DNA of 13,833 bases from Sulfotelmatobacter sp049792875 (GCA_049792875.1 JBARBI010000324.1:1-13833), one strand, 5' to 3'. Shown: positions 1 through 7,703, counted from the stretch's first letter. Numbers and translations: made by a program. The notes: generated from the sequence alone by a model not told the origin.

Positions 1-477
1 AACTCACCGTTCACCGCGGGAACGAATCCTAACGGGCTGGCGGTCGCCCCCGGTGGTGGTTTTCTGTACGCAGCCAACTTCTTCGACAATTCCATCTCGG
101 AATTCACCATCAACACAGACGGATCGCTTAGTCCGATCTCTGGCTCTCCAATCGGGGAGAGCTATTCCGGGCCAAGTACGCTGCTGATCGACAAGTCCGG
201 CAAGTATCTATACGTGGCCAATCAAAACTCGACCAATCTTGCGGCGTTCACGATCGGGCCCGACGGGTCACTCACAGTGCTGACCACTTCGCCGTTTGCC
301 ACGGCAGCCCAGCCCAGTTTGATTGCCACTGACGCCGGGGGGAAGTACTTGTTCGTAGGCAACCAGTCGAGCCCAGTGATTCAGTCTTACAGCCTGGACA
401 CTGGCAGCGGGACCCTCACTTCCGTCACCACCTATGTGCTCCCGGGCACGCCGACTTCGTTTGCGGTAACGCCCTAG
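1..477 (+). CDS. C-terminal part of a lactonase-fold beta-propeller protein (5' end outside window)
   Basis: Frame 1 is open from the first base to a TAG at 475-477, giving about 158 residues of the C-terminus. The sequence is built from repeating blades of the pattern 'G-x-Y-L-Y-V-A-N' followed by 'I/T-x-x-x-G-S-L-T/S' and 'S-P-F/I': for example YLYVANQNSTN near 208-240 and YLFVGNQSS near 346-372. This is the hallmark of the seven-bladed YncE/6-phosphogluconolactonase-like propellers, which are very common in Acidobacteriota and usually exported. No catalytic residues can be judged from this part, so lactonase activity should not be assumed. A GTG at 214 lies inside a blade and is not a real start. 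The following aminotransferase starts only 18 bases after the stop, so the two could be co-transcribed. Confidence 0.8.
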   Translation, partial: NSPFTAGTNPNGLAVAPGGGFLYAANFFDNSISEFTINTDGSLSPISGSPIGESYSGPSTLLIDKSGKYLYVANQNSTNLAAFTIGPDGSLTVLTTSPFATAAQPSLIATDAGGKYLFVGNQSSPVIQSYSLDTGSGTLTSVTTYVLPGTPTSFAVTP

Positions 478-495
478 TCTCTATCGCAGGAGCGA

Positions 496-1866
496 ATGGA
501 CACAACCCTTCAACTCGAGCCGTCCGCAAGCACGTCAGAGCGCTATGCCAAGCGGGTAAACCCGGAATGGGTGCGACTCCTCGACTTGCTGCAGATGAAC
601 GTCCGCTATGAGCGCTGCGTAGGAGCGGAGCTGTTCACGGCCGACGGAAGGCGGATTCTTGATTTCCTTTCCGGGTACTGTGTTCACAATGTGGGGCACA
701 ACCATCCCGATGTAGTCAGCGCCCTGCAAAGCGAACTGGAACGGTGCGGTCCGGCCATGATTCAGACGCACGTTTCCGATCTTGCCGGAGAACTGGCGGA
801 GAGGTTGACGGCAGGTGCCGGGGGCCGTCTGGCGAAAGCGTTCTTCGCATCTTCGGGCAGCGAGGGTGTGGAGGCAGCCATCAAGTTCGCGCGGGCTCAT
901 ACGCGGCGCGCGGGTATTCTCTCTGCCGAACACGCGTTCCACGGGTTGACGTGCGGCGCGCTGTCGTTGATGAGCGACAAGTTCTGGAGCGAAGGGTTTG
1001 GTCCGCTTCTTCCGGAAACCGCTGCGATCCCATTCGGCAATCTTGAAGAGCTGGAGCGCAAGCTGAAGACCAAACGCTTCGCAGCATTTATCGTCGAGCC
1101 GATTCAGTCCGAGGCTGGGGTCTGCGTTCCGGTTCCAGACTACCTTCGGAACGCGCAGTCGTTGTGCCGGCGCTACGGCACCCTGTTCGTGCTCGATGAA
1201 GTGCAGACCGGGATGTATCGCACTGGACCTTTCCTTGCCGCGCATCACTACGGAGTTGAGCCGGACATGGTGATCCTGGCCAAGGCCATGAGCGGAGGGC
1301 TGGTGCCCTGCGGCGCGGTACTGATGTCGGACCCGGTTTGCCATTCGGTTTATTCATCGTTGCCGCGCGCATTCGTTCATACGTCCACATTCAGTGAAAA
1401 CAGTCTGGCCATGCGAGCGGCCCTTGCAACCCTCGATGTTCTGGAGAGCGAACAACTGGGCCAGCGTTCGATCGCCGCAGGGAACTATTTGCAGGCGCGC
1501 CTTAGCGAAGCACTTCGTGACTTCGAGATGGTCAAGGAAGTCCGCGGGTTGGGATTGCTGATGGGGGTTGAATTTCAGGCTCCGAGCCAACTTCGTCTCC
1601 GCGTTCCGTATCAGGCGTTTGGGGCAATTCATCCGGCCATGTTCGGTCAGATCGTGGTGATGCGCCTGTTTCGCGAATCAGGATTCCTGACGCAAATCTG
1701 CGGAAACAACTTCATGGTTCTGAAAGTAGCCCCACCGTTGGTGGTCACAGACGCGCAACTCGACGCGTTCGTGCTGGCGGTTCGCAAGGTTGTAGAACTC
1801 GCCCATTCGTCCGGAGCTTTTTGGTCCGAGGCGTTGGGTCTGGCGCGGCGTGCCTTCCGCGGTTAG
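496..1866 (+). CDS. class III PLP-dependent aminotransferase (acetylornithine/ornithine aminotransferase-like)
   Basis: A 456-residue protein, full length for fold-type I class III aminotransferases. Visible landmarks are the N-terminal 'LDFLSGYCVHNVGHNHP' block (residues 55-71), the phosphate-binding SGSEG (120-124), the PLP-ring Asp in FVLDEVQTG (Asp234), and the Schiff-base Lys in LAKAMSGG (Lys263). HTSTFSEN (295-302) matches the conserved Thr region that closes the cofactor site of the partner subunit. It should transfer an amino group from an omega-amino donor or glutamate/ornithine to a carbonyl acceptor in the cytosol; the substrate cannot be read from the sequence. ATG 496 has AGGAG at 488-492, only 3 bases away, a short spacing. 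The next possible in-frame ATG (in LLQMNVRYE) would cut conserved residues. It could equally be a biosynthetic (HpnO-like) or catabolic enzyme; the neighbours do not decide. Confidence 0.88.
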   Translation: MDTTLQLEPSASTSERYAKRVNPEWVRLLDLLQMNVRYERCVGAELFTADGRRILDFLSGYCVHNVGHNHPDVVSALQSELERCGPAMIQTHVSDLAGELAERLTAGAGGRLAKAFFASSGSEGVEAAIKFARAHTRRAGILSAEHAFHGLTCGALSLMSDKFWSEGFGPLLPETAAIPFGNLEELERKLKTKRFAAFIVEPIQSEAGVCVPVPDYLRNAQSLCRRYGTLFVLDEVQTGMYRTGPFLAAHHYGVEPDMVILAKAMSGGLVPCGAVLMSDPVCHSVYSSLPRAFVHTSTFSENSLAMRAALATLDVLESEQLGQRSIAAGNYLQARLSEALRDFEMVKEVRGLGLLMGVEFQAPSQLRLRVPYQAFGAIHPAMFGQIVVMRLFRESGFLTQICGNNFMVLKVAPPLVVTDAQLDAFVLAVRKVVELAHSSGAFWSEALGLARRAFRG

Positions 1867-1964
1867 AGGCTTCGACCAACGCCCGAGGCTGATTTAACAA
1901 ACGGGTGACCATTTCGACCCAGTGACATTGGGACAATACGCTAGACGGCAAACCATACGCGGGT

Positions 1965-1994
1965 ACAACCGCAAGCGGTGCCCCCATCATCTAA
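1965..1994 (+). promoter_or_regulatory. possible ECF-sigma-type promoter ahead of the PKS remnant
   Basis: Between the aminotransferase stop (1866) and the PKS start (2061) there is a 194-base gap with no gene I can support. In it, ACAACC (1965-1970) is followed after 17 bases by CATCTAA (1988-1994). An AAC-containing -35 box with a TCTAA-like -10 box at 16-17 bases is the general form of ECF sigma promoters, and I recall this kind of pair in Acidobacteriota. A short palindrome, CCGCAAGCGG (1969-1978), overlaps the -35 end and spacer. The predicted RNA start would be near 2001, giving a leader of about 60 bases. This is pattern matching only. Confidence 0.35.
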
Positions 1995-2060
1995 GGAAGC
2001 AAGCCTCGATGTCCGGCAGGTGATGGCGCTGACACCGTGCCGAGACCAGGATCCAGACCA

Positions 2061-2294
2061 ATGAGAATCGCCAGCGCCGCGAGCGTTTTCCCCAAGCACC
2101 ACTACTCTCAGAAATTTCGGCTGGAAAAACTCCAGGAATACTGGGGCGACCAGCTGAGAAATCCGCAACTGCTGGCGCGGTCGTCGTGCTGGAAGATGTC
2201 ATGAAGAACCGGCGTCCGGAGCCTAGCACGTTTAGGCGTGCTCGCGGCCATGGGGCCGGGATTTTGTTCCGAGCTTGTACTTTTGCAAGGGTGA
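2061..2294 (+). pseudogene. remnant of a type III polyketide synthase (chalcone/stilbene synthase family), core deleted
   Basis: ATG 2061 opens an N-terminus typical of bacterial type III PKS: MRIASAASVFPKHHY, then LEKLQEYWGDQLRNPQLLAR, to about 2180. That frame hits TGA at 2202-2204. In the next frame, 2180-2233 reads VVVLEDVMKNRRPEPSTF. Back in the original frame, 2235-2291 reads GVLAAMGPGFCSELVLLQG, ending in TGA at 2292-2294. The GPGF loop and the 'E-L-V-L-L' end are the C-terminal signature of the family. Type III PKS enzymes are about 350-390 residues; only about 77 remain, so roughly 270-300 codons are missing, including the Cys-His-Asn catalytic triad. Both an internal deletion and a one-base (or -2) slip near 2234 separate the pieces. 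The gene cannot make an active enzyme. It lies 9 bases before the FAD reductase, the position expected of an intact first gene. An assembly error in a metagenomic contig is the main alternative to true decay. Confidence 0.82.
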
Positions 2295-2303
2295 GGTTGG
2301 CAG

Positions 2304-3413
2304 TTGCTGAACTCGACTGATGTATTCGTAGTTGGTGGTGGTCCCGCGGGACTGGCGGCGGCCATTGCGGCGCGGCAGCGGGGATTCCGCGTCATTGTGG
2401 CCGACGGCGCGCGGATGCCGATCGACAAACCTTGCGGCGAAGGCCTGATGCCCGACGGTCTGGCGGCGCTCGAAAGACTCGGGGTCGCAGTCGAACCGGA
2501 GAATTCCTACCCTTTCCGCGGCATACGTTTTCTGAGCGCGGGGCTTGCAGCCGATGCATCGTTCGCCCACGGGGCCTCGGGGAGGGGTGTGCGGCGCACC
2601 GTGCTGCACCGGTTAATTGCCGAACGCGCCTCCAATCTGGGCATCGAGTTTTTGTGGCAGACACCCGTAACAGGCATTTCCGAAGATGGAGTTCGCCTGG
2701 GAGACCGCAAGGTGAGCGCCCGATGGATCATCGGAGCCGACGGCGGCACCTCGCGAGTGCGGCGCTGGGCCGGTCTCGATGCGTTTCGAAAGCGAGATTG
2801 CCGCTACGCGTTTCGGCAGCATTATCGCGTGGCGCCGTGGACCGACCGCATGGAACTGCACTGGGGCCGGCAGGGAGAAATCTATGTCACGCCTATTTCG
2901 AAAGATCAGGTTTGCGTGGCGCTGATTTCGCACGATCCCAAGTTGCGGCTCGGAGAGGCGCTGCTTCGGTTCCCGGAATTGCAGGCCCGGCTGAACGGGG
3001 CCGAGGTTTCTTCCGCCGAGAAAGGCGCTCTGACCGCAACCTGTAAGCTGAAGCAGGTGAGTCGTGGAAATGTTGCTCTGATCGGAGATGCATCCGGCAC
3101 CGTGGACGCGATCACCGGCGAGGGACTGTGCCTCGCTTTCAGCCAGGCGATGGTGTTGGCGGACTGCCTGCACACCGGAGATCTAAGTCGTTATGAGCGC
3201 GAGCATCGCCGGCTTGCATTGCGTCCGCTGCTCATGGCCCGATTGATGCTCACGCTCGATGGACGTCCCCGGCTGCAGCGTCGTACACTGCAAGCTTTCC
3301 TGAAACGTCCCGAAGTTTTCCGGAGACTCCTGGAGTTGCATGTGGGAGTTCTGTCGCCCTTGCACCTTGCTTTGGATGGTCTGACTCTGGGATGGGGGCT
3401 GTTGACCGCATAA
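2304..3413 (+). CDS. FAD-dependent oxidoreductase of the geranylgeranyl reductase/PHBH superfamily
   Basis: A 369-residue flavoprotein. The Rossmann FAD motif is VVGGGPAGLAAAIAARQRG (residues 9-27). CGEGLMPDGLAALERLG (44-60) matches the 'C-G-x-G' block of geranylgeranyl-reductase-like enzymes, GADGGTSRVRRWAGL (144-158) is the second FAD segment, and LIGDASGTVDAITGEG (259-274) is the GD motif that binds the flavin ribityl chain. Members hydroxylate aromatic polyketides or reduce isoprenoid/lipid double bonds. Placement right behind a type III PKS suggests it once modified that enzyme's product, an inference only. The start is TTG 2304, with AAGGGTGAGG (2287-2296) as ribosome site; TTG 2298 is a less well-spaced alternative. 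With the PKS frame now ending at 2204, translational coupling to the upstream gene is probably lost. The reading frame itself is intact. Confidence 0.85.
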   Translation: MLNSTDVFVVGGGPAGLAAAIAARQRGFRVIVADGARMPIDKPCGEGLMPDGLAALERLGVAVEPENSYPFRGIRFLSAGLAADASFAHGASGRGVRRTVLHRLIAERASNLGIEFLWQTPVTGISEDGVRLGDRKVSARWIIGADGGTSRVRRWAGLDAFRKRDCRYAFRQHYRVAPWTDRMELHWGRQGEIYVTPISKDQVCVALISHDPKLRLGEALLRFPELQARLNGAEVSSAEKGALTATCKLKQVSRGNVALIGDASGTVDAITGEGLCLAFSQAMVLADCLHTGDLSRYEREHRRLALRPLLMARLMLTLDGRPRLQRRTLQAFLKRPEVFRRLLELHVGVLSPLHLALDGLTLGWGLLTA

Positions 3414-3417
3414 CGCG

Positions 3418-4041
3418 ATGAGCCTGACTCGCTACAGGAGCGTTCGCTTTCGCAGGGCTGGGCTAGCGGTCCTTGCTCTGCTGGCCGCATCTGCTCTTTC
3501 AGCAACGGCCCAGGATACGGCGTTTCAGCTTGATCCCGCACAGACAAGCGTCAAGTTCACGTTGGGCGATGTGCTCCACACGGTTCATGGAACATTTCAT
3601 TTAAAGCACGGAGCGCTGCAGTTCGAGCCGGCTTCAGGAAAAATCTCAGGCGAGATTGTGGTTGACGCCAAAAGTGGCGAGAGCGGCAGCGGCGTGCGCG
3701 ACCGCAAAATGCATAAGGAAGTCCTGGAGAGCGAGCGCTATCCCGAAATTGCTTTTCGTCCCGACAAGATCGAAGGCGGGGTCGCCAGCCAGGGAAAATC
3801 GTCCGTCAAGGTTCACGGCATGTTCAACATTCACGGAGTCGACCGCGAGATCACCGTGCCGGCCGAAGTGGAGATGTCCGCAGACCATTGGACCGCAACG
3901 GTTCACTTCACGGTTCCGTATGCGAAATGGGGCATGAAGAATCCCAGCACGCTCTTCCTGCGAGTGAACGACTCCGTAGAGATTGATCTGACTGCGGCGG
4001 GAAGCGTGGCGGGGCGCTCCACCGTCAGTTCCGCTCAGTAG
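3418..4041 (+). CDS. secreted YceI-family lipocalin-like protein
   Basis: A 207-residue protein. An N-terminal signal peptide is clear: basic RYRSVRFRR (residues 5-13), hydrophobic LAVLALLAASALS, and a likely cut after ATA (about residue 31). The mature part has the YceI pattern: FQLDPAQTSVKFTLGDVLHTVHGTF (given here by positions 36-60 for its ends), then RDRKMHKEVLESERYPEIAF with the usual 'M-x-x-x-V-L-E-x-x-x-Y-P-x-I-x-F' signature, a 'G-x-F-x-I-H-G-V' strand near residue 138, and a closing 'V-N-D-S-V-E-I-D-L' strand. The family forms an extended beta-barrel that binds polyisoprenoid or other long lipids in the periplasm. ATG 3418 is 4 bases after the FAD reductase stop, so the two are coupled. 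This supports a lipid-like substrate for the locus. Its last 7 bases overlap the end of the convergent CRTAC1 gene. Confidence 0.9.
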   Translation: MSLTRYRSVRFRRAGLAVLALLAASALSATAQDTAFQLDPAQTSVKFTLGDVLHTVHGTFHLKHGALQFEPASGKISGEIVVDAKSGESGSGVRDRKMHKEVLESERYPEIAFRPDKIEGGVASQGKSSVKVHGMFNIHGVDREITVPAEVEMSADHWTATVHFTVPYAKWGMKNPSTLFLRVNDSVEIDLTAAGSVAGRSTVSSAQ

Positions 4042-5738
4042 CCATCCTGGGCCACGATTCCTTTTGCTTCCGTGCATTCATAGCAGCGGCCCGTGGCGAG
4101 ATTCTTGTACTCTTCCGTTCGTCCGCTCGGCCAATCGATTACTACGCGCTCGATGCGATCCCGTTTCTCTAATCCGAAAGTCACGGGAAGTTCGGACTGC
4201 GACAAATAGCTGGAGCCTCCCTTTACCATTCGCGACTGAGTCAGGCCGCCGGAAAAGACGCGCACCATCGCCCCGATCCCGTCACGATTTGACTTGGTTC
4301 CCACCAGGCGGAAGCGGATGCTGCGATTCCCGGTAAGTTGATCGTTGCGATACAGATATGCTGGTCCGTTGTTGGTGGTGAGCAAAAGGTCCAGATCGCC
4401 GTCGCGGTCAAAGTCTGCATAGGCGAGGCCGCGGCCCACTTTCGGCTGATCGAAGTCTGCACCCACTTCTGCTGCCACATCGTGAAAGATCCCCTTACCC
4501 CCATTGAGAAAGAGTTGAGGCGGTTGCGCATATCCCACGTTGCCGCGAATGTTGCGCACGGTCTCGTCGATGTGCCCGTTAGCCACCGCGAAGTCGAGCC
4601 ATCCGTCCAGGTTGACGTCCAGAAAGACGCAGCCAAAACCGAGGCTGTTCCGGGAGGCGATGCCCACTCCGGCTTGCGGCGCGATGTCCTCGAAACCCTT
4701 GCCGCTCTCGCGGTAGAGTCCGATCATCTCGTTGTCGAAGTTCGTGATCACGACCCCAGGCGTGCCGCTATTATCGAAATCGCCCACGTCGACTCCCATG
4801 CCCGCGCGGGCCTTTCCCTCGCTGCTGAAGGCCAGACCGGCTTCCACGGCAACGTCCTTGAATGTGCCGTTGTGCTGATTGCGATACAGTTTGTTGGGCT
4901 GGGTGTCGTTGGCCACGAGGAGATCGGGCCAGCCATCGTGGTTGTCGTCGAACAAAGCGACTCCCAGTGACTTTGAACTGCTGTCGAAGATTCCGCTCGC
5001 CGCGGTTACATCTTCGAATGTATTGTCACCTCGATTGTGAAAAAGCCAGCAGGTGGCTCCGCGATAGGCTTCGGGAGTGCAGTAGGATTTGTGCTTCCCG
5101 TCGAGGCTGCAGAACACGTCGTGCTCCGGCGACCACTTCACATAGTTGCAGACAAAAAGATCGAGCAACCCGTCGCGGTCGTAATCAAACCACAATGCCG
5201 AGGTGCTGAATCCCTCGCGCTTTCCCATCCCGCTGCTGTTGGTCACGTCGACAAACGTGCCTTTCCCGGTGTTGCGGAACAACCGGTTCTGTCCCACGCA
5301 CGTAATCAGAATGTCCGGAAGGCCGTCGTTGTTGTAATCGCCAACGGCCACGCCCATGCCGTAGAGCTCCAGATCCAGCCCGGCGCGTGAAGTCACATCG
5401 GTGAAAGTGCCGTTGCCGTTGTTGTGATACAGGCGCAGGGTGGAGCGCCGTTTCTTGTGGCCCGGCCAGTCAGTGCCGTTGATCAGCAGAATGTCCTGCC
5501 AGCCATCACGATCGTAGTCGAGGAATGCGCATCCGGAACCGAGGGTCTCAGGCAGGAATTTCCCGCCGAAGGCTCCGCTGTTGTGCTGGAACTGGATTCC
5601 CGCCGGGATGGTCACGTCGGTGAATCGAAAGGCGGGAGAAGCCGCGGCTCCCGTCTGCGCCGCCAGAGCTCGCTGGCGAGGCAGCTGCGACCACGACGCC
5701 AGTCCCGCCATTCCCCAGAGGAAAGACCTGCGATTCAC
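4035..5738 (-). CDS. exported CRTAC1-type protein with FG-GAP/VCBS repeats and ASPIC/UnbV domain
   Basis: A 567-residue protein. It begins with a Tat-like signal (NRRSFLWGMAGLASW, residues 2-16, then ALAAQ), so export in folded form is likely. Seven calcium-loop motifs of the form DxDxDG are spaced along it at about residues 74, 134, 185, 264, 320, 374 and 442 (for example DYDRDG, DYNNDG, DFDRDG), fitting a seven-bladed propeller. The C-terminal segment (about 478-545) is the ASPIC/UnbV domain, with 'G-T-K-S-N-R-D-G-I-G-A' and 'VVIDWPSG'. Such proteins are numerous in Acidobacteriota and Planctomycetota; their role is unclear, with adhesion or binding of extracellular ligands proposed. The GTG start shares GTGA (5735-5738) with the stop of the response regulator, so translation is coupled. 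It should therefore be an output, or partner, of the two-component system. The 3' end overlaps the convergent YceI gene by 7 bases. Confidence 0.88.
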   Translation of the reverse strand: MNRRSFLWGMAGLASWSQLPRQRALAAQTGAAASPAFRFTDVTIPAGIQFQHNSGAFGGKFLPETLGSGCAFLDYDRDGWQDILLINGTDWPGHKKRRSTLRLYHNNGNGTFTDVTSRAGLDLELYGMGVAVGDYNNDGLPDILITCVGQNRLFRNTGKGTFVDVTNSSGMGKREGFSTSALWFDYDRDGLLDLFVCNYVKWSPEHDVFCSLDGKHKSYCTPEAYRGATCWLFHNRGDNTFEDVTAASGIFDSSSKSLGVALFDDNHDGWPDLLVANDTQPNKLYRNQHNGTFKDVAVEAGLAFSSEGKARAGMGVDVGDFDNSGTPGVVITNFDNEMIGLYRESGKGFEDIAPQAGVGIASRNSLGFGCVFLDVNLDGWLDFAVANGHIDETVRNIRGNVGYAQPPQLFLNGGKGIFHDVAAEVGADFDQPKVGRGLAYADFDRDGDLDLLLTTNNGPAYLYRNDQLTGNRSIRFRLVGTKSNRDGIGAMVRVFSGGLTQSRMVKGGSSYLSQSELPVTFGLEKRDRIERVVIDWPSGRTEEYKNLATGRCYECTEAKGIVAQDGY

Positions 5739-6364
5739 GGAACGTTCACCAACCCCGCGCGAATCGCGTACACGACCAACTCCGCGGTCTTATGGATCCC
5801 TAGCGAGTTCATGATGTTCGCGCGGTGAACGGCGATCGTGTTAGCGCTGAGGTCAAGCGCCGTGGCAATTTCCTTGTTCGACTTGCCGTCGACAATCATT
5901 TGCAATACCTCCAGTTCGCGGTGCGTGAGCGCCGCGCTACGCTCGCCCTTCAGTGCCGATCGCTGCTCGACCTGCGGGTCAAATACCGATTCTCCGGCGG
6001 CAACCTTGCGGATTGCCGCCCCCAGTTCCAGGTCCATAGCGTTTTTGAGAACGTATCCCTTGGCGCCGGCCTCGATCGCCTGCCGCACCCACGTGCTCTC
6101 CGTATGCATGCTGAGCATCAACACCGCCGTGTCCGGGGAGTCTTCGATAATCTGCCGTGTGGCTTCCAGGCCGTTCATGCCCGGCAGAGCGCAATCCATC
6201 ACCACAACCCTGGGATGCAGTTCTTTCGCCAACTTGACGGAGTCCTCGCCGTTGCCCGCTTCGCCCACCACTTCCATGTCGACCTCATCTTCCAGCATGC
6301 GACGGAAACCGCGCCGCACCAGGCTGTGATCATCCACCAGCAACACTGTGATCTTCTTTTCCAT
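5735..6364 (-). CDS. NarL/FixJ-type response regulator with LuxR HTH
   Basis: A 209-residue protein starting at ATG 6362-6364. A longer reading to 6436 lies inside the kinase gene and lacks receiver homology, whereas MEKKITVLLVDDHSLVRRGF is the usual start. The receiver domain (residues 5-120) has acidic-pocket Asp11/Asp12, the phospho-acceptor Asp57 in VVVMDCALPGMNG, Ser85 and Lys107. The LuxR DNA-binding domain (about 146-203) carries LTHRELEVLQMI, 'G-K-S-N-K-E-I-A' and the recognition helix 'S-A-N-T-I-A-V-H-R'. GGAG precedes the start in the sense strand. The start lies inside the 3' end of the kinase gene (35-base overlap), typical of a co-translated pair. It should be phosphorylated by the neighbouring kinase and then control genes at promoters, perhaps including this operon's own dyad. 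All key residues are present. Confidence 0.94.
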   Translation of the reverse strand: MEKKITVLLVDDHSLVRRGFRRMLEDEVDMEVVGEAGNGEDSVKLAKELHPRVVVMDCALPGMNGLEATRQIIEDSPDTAVLMLSMHTESTWVRQAIEAGAKGYVLKNAMDLELGAAIRKVAAGESVFDPQVEQRSALKGERSAALTHRELEVLQMIVDGKSNKEIATALDLSANTIAVHRANIMNSLGIHKTAELVVYAIRAGLVNVP

Positions 6365-7697
6365 ACGACTCCACTTTCTCCCTGGGAACGGCCAGGTGCA
6401 CCAGGGTTCCACCGTCTTGTGGGCGTGAAAACACAATCTGCCCGCCCATCAACTCAGAGCGCTCGCGCATGGCTACCAAGCCAATCCCACGCTTGTTCGG
6501 ACGCTCCAGAAACCCGACTCCATGATCTTCCACTTCCAGTTCAAGAGCTTCGGGCAAGAAACGCAGTCGCACCCAAGCCTGTTTGGCGCCCGAGTGCCGC
6601 GCCACATTGTTCAGCGCCTCCTGCAGAACACGGTAGACGTGCACACCCGCGCCGCCATCCACGGGAAACGGTGCACCCTGCTTCTCATAGGATATGGCAA
6701 TTCCAGTTTGTCTTTCTATGGTCGGGATGTACCAGTCGAGCGTGCTCTCCAATCCGGCCTCGTCGAGCATCACGGGATGCAGCGCCTGCGAGAGACTGCG
6801 AACGCTCTCTAACGTAGTCTGTACGGTCTGCAACACTTCCTGCAAATCTGCTCGCAAGGACGAACCCTCGGGCGCATGCGTTCCGGCGCGGCGCAGCATC
6901 GATCCAACGGCCGTAAGGATCTGGCCGAACTCATCGTGCAGTTCGCGCGAAATGTAACGCAGCGTGGATTCCTGGGTGGCGATCAGTTTCTGTGCCAGTT
7001 CGCTGCGGCGCTCCGAAACCTCGGCCAGGCGCGCGAACAACCGCCGGTTCCAGCGAATCAGGGAAAGACCGCTCAACAGGATCGCCAGCAGGGTTGCGGC
7101 CAGAAAAACATAGACCTGCTTTTGTACCCGGTCGTAAATCTGAACGATGCGCTGGCCCGCCTGCTCTTCATTCTCGCTGTTTTGCACCAGCAATCGAGCC
7201 ACGGCTGTGCTCAGCGAGGCCTGCCGCTCCTGGAGCGACACCTGGATCTCCCCGCGAGCCTCTTTTTCTTTGCCCTCCTGCGCGAGCGCGAAAATCCGGT
7301 CGACGGCATCCCAGAACTGGGTAAACGATCCTGTCAGAAACGCGCTCTGCTCGGGAGTTCGGCTGGCCGCGGCAAATCCAGCCTCGAGCCGCATGGCGTC
7401 GTCCAGATCGGTCCGAATCCGCTGGAACTGCGCCGACCACGCGGTCAGTGGATAGGGCTCGTCATCGCTCACCATGTCGCGCATGTCTACGGCCAGCAGA
7501 TTGAGATCGTTCTGGATGCGCAGCAACTGCAGCGAATCCTTGCGGTTGCGGTCGACCAGTTCGGTCTGCAACTTTCGCAGGCCCGTCACCTGCCACGTGA
7601 TATACGCGGAGTACGCCACCACTGCGGACAGCGTGATGAGCAGGCCCAGCAGCAGGCCCAGGGTCGGGGAACGGTCCGGCGGAGACGGGCGGGACAC
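6330..7697 (-). CDS. membrane sensor histidine kinase, HisKA_3 (NarL partner) type
   Basis: A 455-residue protein from GTG 7695-7697. The frame stays open upstream to 7949, but that extension overlaps the divergent ABC gene and shows no domain, so I reject it. TM1 spans about residues 12-34 and TM2 about 195-214, enclosing a mostly helical, charged extracytoplasmic sensor of about 155 residues with no recognisable ligand motif. After TM2 comes a charged linker, then the dimerisation/phospho-acceptor helix with His254 in ISRELHDEFGQIL. The HATPase domain shows the N box (VLQEALNNVARHSG, about 357-370), the G1 box (DHGVGF, about 391-396) and the G2 box (RGIGLVAMRERSELMGG, about 403-419). The stop at 6330-6332 overlaps the response regulator start. 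It should autophosphorylate on His254 and pass the phosphate to Asp57 of the regulator. The signal sensed is unknown. Confidence 0.92.
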   Translation of the reverse strand: MSRPSPPDRSPTLGLLLGLLITLSAVVAYSAYITWQVTGLRKLQTELVDRNRKDSLQLLRIQNDLNLLAVDMRDMVSDDEPYPLTAWSAQFQRIRTDLDDAMRLEAGFAAASRTPEQSAFLTGSFTQFWDAVDRIFALAQEGKEKEARGEIQVSLQERQASLSTAVARLLVQNSENEEQAGQRIVQIYDRVQKQVYVFLAATLLAILLSGLSLIRWNRRLFARLAEVSERRSELAQKLIATQESTLRYISRELHDEFGQILTAVGSMLRRAGTHAPEGSSLRADLQEVLQTVQTTLESVRSLSQALHPVMLDEAGLESTLDWYIPTIERQTGIAISYEKQGAPFPVDGGAGVHVYRVLQEALNNVARHSGAKQAWVRLRFLPEALELEVEDHGVGFLERPNKRGIGLVAMRERSELMGGQIVFSRPQDGGTLVHLAVPREKVESYGKEDHSVAGG

Positions 7698-7703
7698 GCC
7701 CCG

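Noticed and set aside
535..1344. 269-codon minus-strand ORF opposite the aminotransferase
   Set aside because: Antisense shadow of a clearly conserved enzyme; composition rich in Arg/His/Gln with no domain.
1941..2428. Several overlapping minus-strand ORFs of 75-106 codons in the gap before the FAD reductase
   Set aside because: None has a recognisable domain, and the plus strand holds the PKS remnant that explains this stretch.
6365..6436. 24-codon N-terminal extension of the response regulator
   Set aside because: It lies inside the kinase gene, and receiver domains begin right at MEKKITVLLVDD, which also has a ribosome site.
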